Under the pieces are notes generated by a model that saw nothing but the letters and a program-made list of their open reading frames with translations, had not been told where the DNA came from and did not search any database. A program made the translations under genes and the position numbers. Below are positions 15,937-21,348 of a DNA stretch of 21,348 nucleotides, piece after piece. Source of the DNA: Bacteriovoracaceae bacterium (GTDB taxonomy: Bacteria > Bdellovibrionota > UBA1018); contig CANMSW010000008.1 in NCBI GenBank assembly GCA_947500275.1, forward strand, positions 1 through 21,348, written 5' to 3'. Numbering within the stretch: position 1 is the stretch's first letter; each line of letters begins with the position of its first letter.

Positions 15937-17439
15937 TTAACTCATCCAGTTTTGATCCGAGGCCACGCTCCATTTTGTGGTCACCTTCTTCAGGTCCGTC
16001 CACAAATCGAGGCTGCTCGGTCCGGTAATATCGCCTTGACCGAACTTAGATTCCGCGACGCCACCGAATGAAAAAGGCTCGCGTGGAACTGGCACTCCAA
16101 TGTTGACTCCGACCATGCCTGCCTTGGATTCACGACAGACGCGTTCGGCTACTCCGCCGTCCCTTGTGAAGACACTTGCCGCATTTCCGAAAGGGCTGGT
16201 TGACTGAATTGCGAGAGCTTCGCTGAGTGTTTTCACGCGAACGATACTTAAGACGGGTCCGAAGAGCTCTTCGACTGCTGCCTGTGTTCCGGGTTTGACC
16301 TGATCCAAAATAGTCGGAGCGAGCCAGTGCCCCGCGCTCCACTCCTGCCCGAGTTGAGGGGTCCGCCCGTCGAGCCGAATCGTAGCGCCATTCTCTTGTG
16401 CTGCGTCGATCGCAGATCTAATGCGCTCACGAGCCTCCTGGGTGATCAAGGCGCCCATTTCCTCGCCTAAGCGAATGGCCGAAGCTTTCGCTGTAATTTC
16501 TTTGAGCAAAGCGTCGCAGTCCCCGACCGCAAGCAAGACGCTTGCTGCCATGCAGCGCTGCCCCGCGCATCCCGTGAACGAGTCTGCGATACCACGGGCT
16601 GCAAGATCGGGATCGGCGTCGGGCATCAAGATAATATGGTTTTTCGCTCCTCCGAGAGCGAGGACTCGCTTTCCATGCGCTGATCCGCGCGTGTAAACCT
16701 GGCGCGCTACCGGGGTCGAGCCCACGAATCCGATCGAGGAGATTCCGGGGTGATCCAAAATAGCTTCTACCGTTTCGCGTCCGCCTTGAATGACCGTGAG
16801 AATTCCATCCGGAAGTCCTGCTTCCTTCATTAATTCTGCAATCAGGATCGAGGTGAGGGGGGTCTTATCAGAGGGCTTCCAAATGAAAGCATTTCCTAGG
16901 GTGATAGCGATTGGAATCATCCAGAGTGGCACCATCGCCGGGAAGTTGAACGGAGTGATACCGGCAACTACTCCAAGCGGTTCACGGCGATATTCACACG
17001 TGACTCCGCGTGAGACCTCCATTTTTCCTCCGCTTTCAATATTTTGGAGGCTGGTTGCGAACTCAGTGACCTCGATTCCCTTCATGACACCGGCGCGAGC
17101 CTCTGCAAGAGTTTTTCCAGATTCAGCAGAAATACGATGAGAGAGAAGTTCGATATCCCGAAGTAAGTTTTGGCGAAAACGGAACATGACCGCACAGCGT
17201 TCCTTGATCGGAGTGCGACCCCAGACCTTCGCAGCGGTTGCGGCCGACCGAACGGCCTCGTCAATATCCCCGGCGGTGGAATGGCCAACCCGGCCGATCA
17301 CTCGCCCGGAGTACGGGCTAATGATATCGAACTGAGGCCCCGTAGCAGCCACCCATTTTCCACCGATGAAATTAGAGCAGGAAATGGGGGATTGGGGGAG
17401 CTGGACTGCGTTGAGCGATGCCGTGTTTTGAGTAGTCAT
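15937..17439 (-). CDS. mmsA: CoA-acylating methylmalonate/malonate-semialdehyde dehydrogenase
   Basis: A 500-residue aldehyde dehydrogenase of the MMSDH subgroup, which oxidises (methyl)malonate semialdehyde with NAD+ and coenzyme A to propionyl-CoA or acetyl-CoA plus CO2. Subgroup signs are FIGGKWV near the N-terminus, ITPFNFPAMVPLWMIP (about 161-176), GFVGSTPVARQVY (about 237-249), LGGAKNH in place of the usual general-base Glu motif, and CAGQRCMA with catalytic Cys296. It is the first gene of the five-gene urc operon. That position suggests a role on malonate semialdehyde from 3-hydroxypropionate, the C3 end product of URC uracil breakdown (inference). Valine or inositol catabolism are the other usual roles of this family, but no such genes are seen nearby. 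There is no Shine-Dalgarno before the ATG. Confidence 0.92.
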   Translation of the reverse strand: MTTQNTASLNAVQLPQSPISCSNFIGGKWVAATGPQFDIISPYSGRVIGRVGHSTAGDIDEAVRSAATAAKVWGRTPIKERCAVMFRFRQNLLRDIELLSHRISAESGKTLAEARAGVMKGIEVTEFATSLQNIESGGKMEVSRGVTCEYRREPLGVVAGITPFNFPAMVPLWMIPIAITLGNAFIWKPSDKTPLTSILIAELMKEAGLPDGILTVIQGGRETVEAILDHPGISSIGFVGSTPVARQVYTRGSAHGKRVLALGGAKNHIILMPDADPDLAARGIADSFTGCAGQRCMAASVLLAVGDCDALLKEITAKASAIRLGEEMGALITQEARERIRSAIDAAQENGATIRLDGRTPQLGQEWSAGHWLAPTILDQVKPGTQAAVEELFGPVLSIVRVKTLSEALAIQSTSPFGNAASVFTRDGGVAERVCRESKAGMVGVNIGVPVPREPFSFGGVAESKFGQGDITGPSSLDLWTDLKKVTTKWSVASDQNWMS

Positions 17440-17451
17440 AAGAAGGTAGGG

Positions 17452-17480
17452 AGTGTCGTGGAGGCCTTGAAAGGGGTCAA
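17452..17480 (-). promoter_or_regulatory. candidate promoter of the mmsA-urc operon
   Basis: On the minus strand, TTGACC (17480-17475) and the weak GACACT (17457-17452) are 17 bp apart. They place transcription start a few bases before the dehydrogenase ATG at 17439. The missing Shine-Dalgarno there fits a very short leader. The -10 is poor, so confidence is low. Confidence 0.3.
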
Positions 17481-17636
17481 GCTGGTATTCATAGGAACTC
17501 GGCGGATTTAGGGGGATGAGCGAGCGACAACGGGGGAATCATCCCGGGTGCTTTGTGGAATGACGATCCGCGTGACGAGTCCAATTTCAAGGGAGTCGGA
17601 GACCTGGCAGTTTCCGAGGTGAGATTCTGAAGTCTG

Positions 17637-17646
17637 TGTCGCGACA
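17637..17646. promoter_or_regulatory. palindrome in the trmO-mmsA gap, possible operator
   Basis: A perfect 10-bp palindrome TGTCGCGACA, flanked by imperfectly matching CTG/CAG bases, lies in the 221-bp gap (17440-17660) upstream of the urc operon and just past the trmO stop. It could be a regulator site for the operon or a structure at the trmO 3' end. It is not followed by a T-run. No other clear element was seen in this gap except the promoter-like boxes at 17452-17480. Confidence 0.3.
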
Positions 17647-17660
17647 GAGTCACTCCCGCT

Positions 17661-18443
17661 TTATTTAACTGGAGAGGTCTTCTTAAGGAGCGGGATGTCG
17701 AGGACCCTAAAATGGCCATCTTTGATTTCCCATTTCACATCGAAATCGAGCAAAGCAAATCCGTAGCGGGTTCCCTCCGCGCTGGGATGCCCTGGAGGCA
17801 TTCGTCTTTTTTGAAAGGCTGGACGAGGATCAATTTCAAGCATTTCAATGATGAGATCGCGCAGACCTATAAATTTCTTTTGAATGTCATTCTGAATGAT
17901 CTCGCTCAATCTGAGCTCGGACTCCGGCGAAAATGCGACCGGAGTTTTTGTGATTGGCTCGTCTGCCCAGCCGCCTTTTGTCCCGGAAATACTATCCGCA
18001 TATTCTATATAGGGTTTAATATCTAATATGGGTGTTCCATCGAGGAGGTCGACGCCGCTGACGCGAATTTCAGGGCCACCTTTCGCATCCGGAAGGACCT
18101 CTTCAATTTTTACAACGGAGAGTCCGATCGGATTTGGACGATGCGGTGAGCGGGAAGCGAGTACTCCGACCTTTCGGTTGCCCCCCAGGCGGGGTGGCCG
18201 GATTCCTGGCTTCCATTTTTTAGCGTCATGCTCATGGAATACAAAAATCACCCAGAGATGGCTAAATCCTTCGAGAGAGCGGAGAGCGCCTTTGAGTTCT
18301 TCACCGGTATGATGCGGGAAGAGTTTAAGTGTACCCGTGGCGCCAGCGACCAAGCCGGGCTGCCTAGGAATACCGAACTTCTCTTTGAAACAGGTCTGAG
18401 CGATACCGATCGGTTCAAAGCTCCAGCTCTCGCGCTTCTTCAT
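17661..18443 (-). CDS. trmO: tRNA (N6-threonylcarbamoyladenosine-37) methyltransferase TrmO
   Basis: TrmO methylates t6A at position 37 of certain tRNAs (giving m6t6A) using S-adenosylmethionine. The protein has 260 residues (E. coli TrmO 235). It carries the family motifs EPIGIAQTCFKEKFGIPRQ at the N-terminus, FSHLWVIFVFHEH (about 60-72), RSPHRPNPIGLSVV (98-111) and DLLDGTPILDIKPY (132-145), and ends in the C-terminal DPRPAFQ...YGFALLDFDVKW domain. Older names are TsaA-like and YaeB. It starts 21 bp after the lipoprotein gene and may be the last gene of the right-hand cluster. The ATG at 18443 has only a weak upstream purine stretch. Confidence 0.93.
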   Translation of the reverse strand: MKKRESWSFEPIGIAQTCFKEKFGIPRQPGLVAGATGTLKLFPHHTGEELKGALRSLEGFSHLWVIFVFHEHDAKKWKPGIRPPRLGGNRKVGVLASRSPHRPNPIGLSVVKIEEVLPDAKGGPEIRVSGVDLLDGTPILDIKPYIEYADSISGTKGGWADEPITKTPVAFSPESELRLSEIIQNDIQKKFIGLRDLIIEMLEIDPRPAFQKRRMPPGHPSAEGTRYGFALLDFDVKWEIKDGHFRVLDIPLLKKTSPVK

Positions 18444-18464
18444 AGTTTATACTTACCCGAATCC

Positions 18465-19481
18465 CTACTCGAGGAGAACTAGGGCAGGGTCTTTTACTTG
18501 GAGGGATCCGGTTCCCAGCGTCGGATAATCGACCCCCTCGAAGGTCGTTGGTGAGCTCGATGCGGGTAGGGCGCTGAGCGTTGAGCTTCCATAGAGTTTG
18601 ATCACGCGATTCTGGGGAGTCTCCGTGTCCAGAGTCGACCCAAGAAACCAGTAATTTTCTGAGTCGAACAGGATTGCGGCAGCCGAGCCGTGATTGAGAA
18701 CCTCACCGATATTACTGTAGATGCCTTCAAGTGTTTCAGACGCGTACATCTCGACCGTCGTGTCGTCCCTGGCCATTGAAACGAGGAAGCCATCGCTCGT
18801 ATCGCCTTTGATTAAATCAGGATCGTAAGCAAGTGGATCGCTCGAGGTCAAAGTAAGACTCACTCGCGAGCCCGAAGTGATCTGGAACCTGACTCCGACT
18901 CCGCTCGCTGTCTCCACGGCAGTCGAGAGAGTGCGTGTGCAGGGCAGGGTTTCGCAGGTCCTTGGGTCAGACGCCTTGACCTCTTCCGATTTGAAGAAGG
19001 CGACTACGATACGGTTGTCGCTCTCTCGAACGACTGGAGTAAGAGCGTACGTGGACTCAGTTCGGCTCGTCCCGTCATCGTCGATCAGCTCCAGGTTTTG
19101 GGCGCAAGAAAGGGTGCCTTGAGTGAGGTCGAGAGTTCTTACTGCTCCTGGGTTTGAATAAAAATAAAGAAGATCAGATCGGACGACAAGGTCGGTATCC
19201 GTTCCGCTAAAAGGAACCCAGTTCTCGACAATATTCCAGTTCAGGAGGTCGTCGGATTCCGCTAACCAAACTTGATAAGCCCCGCTTTCGTCGCATTCGG
19301 TGAGAGTTCCATTACAAGCTTGGAATGCAAGAAGTGCTCGTTTCGTGGGAAAGACATTTTGAGCAGTCGCTTCGCACGTGGTCCCACTCCCTAGATTTGT
19401 GGTCCCGCATCCGGAGAAAATTCCAACAGAGATCAAAAGAGTGATTCGAAGGGGTACCTTGTGCCTTTGATTGGGTCGCAT
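18465..19481 (-). CDS. putative lipoprotein of unknown function
   Basis: A 338-residue protein with a basic start MRPNQRHK, a hydrophobic run ITLLISVGIF and lipobox FSGC at Cys25, so it is probably a membrane-anchored lipoprotein. The mature region is rich in Ser, Thr and Asp, has at least five further cysteines, and shows repeated beta-like segments (AYQVWLAESDDLLNW, LVVRSDLLYFYSNPG, YWFLGSTLD). These are reminiscent of a beta-propeller such as those in glycosidase-like or periplasmic ligand proteins, but I cannot assign a family. GAGGAGGAG six bases upstream fixes the ATG at 19481, although the frame is open to 19523. It follows the methyltransferase by 38 bp and precedes trmO by 21 bp. Confidence 0.8.
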   Translation of the reverse strand: MRPNQRHKVPLRITLLISVGIFSGCGTTNLGSGTTCEATAQNVFPTKRALLAFQACNGTLTECDESGAYQVWLAESDDLLNWNIVENWVPFSGTDTDLVVRSDLLYFYSNPGAVRTLDLTQGTLSCAQNLELIDDDGTSRTESTYALTPVVRESDNRIVVAFFKSEEVKASDPRTCETLPCTRTLSTAVETASGVGVRFQITSGSRVSLTLTSSDPLAYDPDLIKGDTSDGFLVSMARDDTTVEMYASETLEGIYSNIGEVLNHGSAAAILFDSENYWFLGSTLDTETPQNRVIKLYGSSTLSALPASSSPTTFEGVDYPTLGTGSLQVKDPALVLLE

Positions 19482-19487
19482 GGACGG

Positions 19488-19496
19488 CTCCTCCTC
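19488..19496 (-). promoter_or_regulatory. ribosome binding site that sets the lipoprotein start
   Basis: GAGGAGGAG on the minus strand, six bases before the ATG at 19481. It excludes the 14-codon upstream extension, which would also displace the signal peptide. Confidence 0.65.
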
Positions 19497-19519
19497 AATT
19501 TGATGGTTCTGAATCAATA

Positions 19520-20314
19520 TCAAGCCTTGGAAAGGACAACACTTTCGAATCGAAATCGAAATGGGGTTTCTCCGTCTCCAAGTGTCGCATGAATGTGATT
19601 TTGGGTTTCTATCAAATAGTCTGCTCGAGCTTTTTCCGAAGGAAGAGTTTTTAGGTAGGCAATATAGCGGGCCTGAGAAACGAGGAGACCCGTGAAGTCT
19701 GATGCCGTCAGGTGTTGCTCAGTTTCTAGTTTCGACCATATTACCCCTTGAACTTCTGCGTTCCCGGTCAGATTTCGCGTGAGATCGCGGAGACGCCCCC
19801 GTGGCTTCTGTTCTGGGAGTTTCCAGTGCAGGTTAAAGTTTCGTCGAATCCACTCATCAAAATCCGGCTGATGCTGGGTCTTCGGAAACTGGTACTCGCC
19901 AATGAGGATGCATCCACCGCGACCGAGGACTCGAAGGAGCTCCAGATCTGCTTGCTCTCGATCAAACCAGTGATAGGCCGATAATAAAGAGATCGCCTGA
20001 AACGACCCGTCTGAAAAAGGGAGCTTCTCGGCAGGGGCGACCGTCCAATCCGCAAGTTCCCCAAGACTCGATCGAGCAGCTGCGATCATCGCAGGATCGG
20101 GATCGCAGGCGGCCAGGCGCCATGAGTGATTTTTTGGGAATCCGATGGAAAGTGCGTTTGAAAGGGACTGCACGGATTGGCCCGCTCCGCATCCGACGTC
20201 GAGCATTCTTAAATGATGGGGGTTGGTATGCCCGATCTTCAGCAATAGCCCCTTAAAAAATTCGGTGGGATACAGGGGTCGATAGCGGGCGTAAGTCTGA
20301 GCGTCGTGGTTCAC
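19520..20314 (-). CDS. class I SAM-dependent methyltransferase
   Basis: A 264-residue Rossmann-fold methyltransferase. Motif I is LDVGCGAG (38-45), an acidic strand end is seen in AACDPDPAMIAAA, the region VAPAEKLPFSDGSFQAISLLSAYHWF covers motifs II-III, and LRVLGRGGCILIGEY is the post-motif III region. The short N-terminal segment with YARYRPLYP is typical of UbiE/Trans-aconitate-like small-molecule methyltransferases. The substrate is unknown. A GTG at 20314, four bases after the stop of the PLP-enzyme gene, is taken as the start; a TTG at 20350 overlapping that gene is possible. It shares a strand with the kynureninase-like gene upstream and the lipoprotein downstream. Confidence 0.85.
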   Translation of the reverse strand: MNHDAQTYARYRPLYPTEFFKGLLLKIGHTNPHHLRMLDVGCGAGQSVQSLSNALSIGFPKNHSWRLAACDPDPAMIAAARSSLGELADWTVAPAEKLPFSDGSFQAISLLSAYHWFDREQADLELLRVLGRGGCILIGEYQFPKTQHQPDFDEWIRRNFNLHWKLPEQKPRGRLRDLTRNLTGNAEVQGVIWSKLETEQHLTASDFTGLLVSQARYIAYLKTLPSEKARADYLIETQNHIHATLGDGETPFRFRFESVVLSKA

Positions 20315-20318
20315 GGCT

Positions 20319-21348
20319 TTATTTCGAAACGCGGGAAAGTTGGGTCCCAAGGATCTCTACAGCCTGAACGAGCTGATCGTCAGTGAGGTAGGGCGCAGGT
20401 CCGAGTCGCAAGATATCTCCTCTGCGGTCGGTCCAAATTTCATTCTCTTGAAGTGCCGTAACCAACTCGCCCGCAAAAGGGCTTTTTAAAGCAAGGAAGC
20501 CCGCGATCTGCGCCGTAGGAAGTCGGAGATCGCGAGAGATCAAGCGTTCAGAAATTTTCAATCCGTCAAAGCAATGCGCCAAAATTTCAATCTGCTTCTG
20601 CGAGCGCGCTCTCAGGCGTTCAACGCTGAGTTGTTGATCCTCAAAAAACTGAAGGACGCGGGCTGCACGATAATGCGACACCGGATCGTAAGTGGCTCCA
20701 CCGAAACGGGCCCCGGGGTAGCTCCCGTAGCTGACTGTCGCTTGCGGGGGTCCCCCAAGGGATTCATAATCAGCAAACCATCCCGTGATGACGGGGCGTA
20801 AGGAACAGTCGTTAGGAACTCTCAGAAAACAATTCCCTTCTCCGAACTGACAGTACTTGTAGCCCCCGCCCAGAATGAAGGCGGTCTCCAGCCCCTGCGG
20901 ATCAAAGGGGACGACATTCAGATGGTGGTAAGTATCGAGAAGAAGGAGCGCTCCTTTATCTTGCGCAGCTTTTGCCAGCTCCGGCAGCCCGCCGGCGATT
21001 TGCCCCGAATCAAAAAAGACGGTGGACGTGATGATCAGCGCTGTCTTCTCCGAAATCGCTTCAGCAAGTCGCGAACCAGCCGAGTTCGTCGGTTGCGAAG
21101 CGATTCTACGAATCTGAATGCCTTCTTCTTCAAGGCGCGTGAGTTGCCGCCGAACCGTGTGGAACTCCCCATCAGTAACCAGGATCTCACGGCGTTCCTT
21201 CCAGGGGAGCGCTGAGAGGAGTCGGACGAGAAGGTCATGAGTGTTCTGAGCTAATGTAATATCGCCGCTGATTCCGCCCATCATCCTGCGGAAACCTTCG
21301 CGAACCAAATCGGCCTGTTCGAAGGCTTTACCCCACTTGTGATCGACG
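20319..21348 (-). CDS. kynureninase-like PLP enzyme (aminotransferase class V fold), N-terminus cut by right edge
   Basis: The frame is open through the right edge (343 residues visible), so the start lies outside the window. It is a fold-type I PLP enzyme. TYHHLN follows the cofactor-binding Asp in LLLLDTYHH, and the Schiff-base lysine is in GGGYKYCQFGEGNC (codon 20856-20858). GARFGGATYDPVSHYRA and GGISGDITLAQNTHD also fit the kynureninase subgroup of class V. Kynureninase hydrolyses kynurenine or 3-hydroxykynurenine to anthranilate or 3-hydroxyanthranilate plus alanine. Without the N-terminus and with no tryptophan genes alongside, a related cysteine-desulfurase-like or other lyase role cannot be excluded. 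Four bases separate its stop from the GTG of the methyltransferase. Confidence 0.8.
   Translation of the reverse strand, partial: VDHKWGKAFEQADLVREGFRRMMGGISGDITLAQNTHDLLVRLLSALPWKERREILVTDGEFHTVRRQLTRLEEEGIQIRRIASQPTNSAGSRLAEAISEKTALIITSTVFFDSGQIAGGLPELAKAAQDKGALLLLDTYHHLNVVPFDPQGLETAFILGGGYKYCQFGEGNCFLRVPNDCSLRPVITGWFADYESLGGPPQATVSYGSYPGARFGGATYDPVSHYRAARVLQFFEDQQLSVERLRARSQKQIEILAHCFDGLKISERLISRDLRLPTAQIAGFLALKSPFAGELVTALQENEIWTDRRGDILRLGPAPYLTDDQLVQAVEILGTQLSRVSK

Noticed and set aside
15853..16003. N-terminal extension of urc1 by 50 codons overlapping the dehydrogenase gene
   Set aside because: The GGAGG four bases before the ATG at 15853 is far better, and the extension would overlap the mmsA 3' end by 67 bp.

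Overview
The window reads as a Gram-negative bacterial chromosome segment of moderate GC content, with 17 protein genes plus two lipoprotein or secreted genes on the opposite strand. Signal peptides, lipoboxes, a three-part proton-translocating transhydrogenase and the general gene style would fit a Bdellovibrionota/Oligoflexia-like or deltaproteobacterial lineage. That placement is an impression from gene content, not a phylogenetic result. No tRNA, rRNA, IS element, CRISPR array or prophage gene was seen. Almost everything lies on the minus strand; only two secreted-protein genes (5230-6738) are on the plus strand. No gap between genes exceeds 300 bp.

Layout from left to right. (1) 1-1365: an alpha/beta hydrolase cut by the left edge, preceded on its strand by an XRE-type regulator with a candidate operator/promoter. 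(2) 1429-4240: greA and recG, overlapping, with an unrecognised 221-residue protein upstream (4409-5074). (3) 5230-6738, plus strand: a small exported protein and a lipoprotein, both unrecognised. (4) 6751-11733, minus strand: the transhydrogenase genes pntAA, pntAB and pntB, then a TrmJ-type tRNA methyltransferase that starts 4 nt after pntB, then a secreted papain-family protease. (5) 11994-17439, minus strand: a compact five-gene operon in the order mmsA-like aldehyde dehydrogenase, urc1-like, urc4-like (DUF1688), upp, udk. (6) 17661-21348, minus strand: a kynureninase-like PLP enzyme cut by the right edge, a SAM methyltransferase, a lipoprotein and TrmO, closely spaced.

The most interesting unit is region 5. 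Urc1 (a GTP-cyclohydrolase-II-like protein), Urc4 (DUF1688) and a uracil phosphoribosyltransferase are the hallmark trio of the URC pyrimidine catabolic route known from the yeast Lachancea kluyveri. In that route uracil is first converted to UMP and finally yields urea and 3-hydroxypropionate. Here the trio is joined by uridine kinase, which feeds uridine into UMP, and by a CoA-acylating methylmalonate/malonate-semialdehyde dehydrogenase, which could carry the C3 product to acetyl-CoA. The operon therefore looks like a nearly self-contained bacterial pathway from uracil or uridine to acetyl-CoA and urea. The 3-hydroxypropionate dehydrogenase and the urea-handling enzymes are not in the window.
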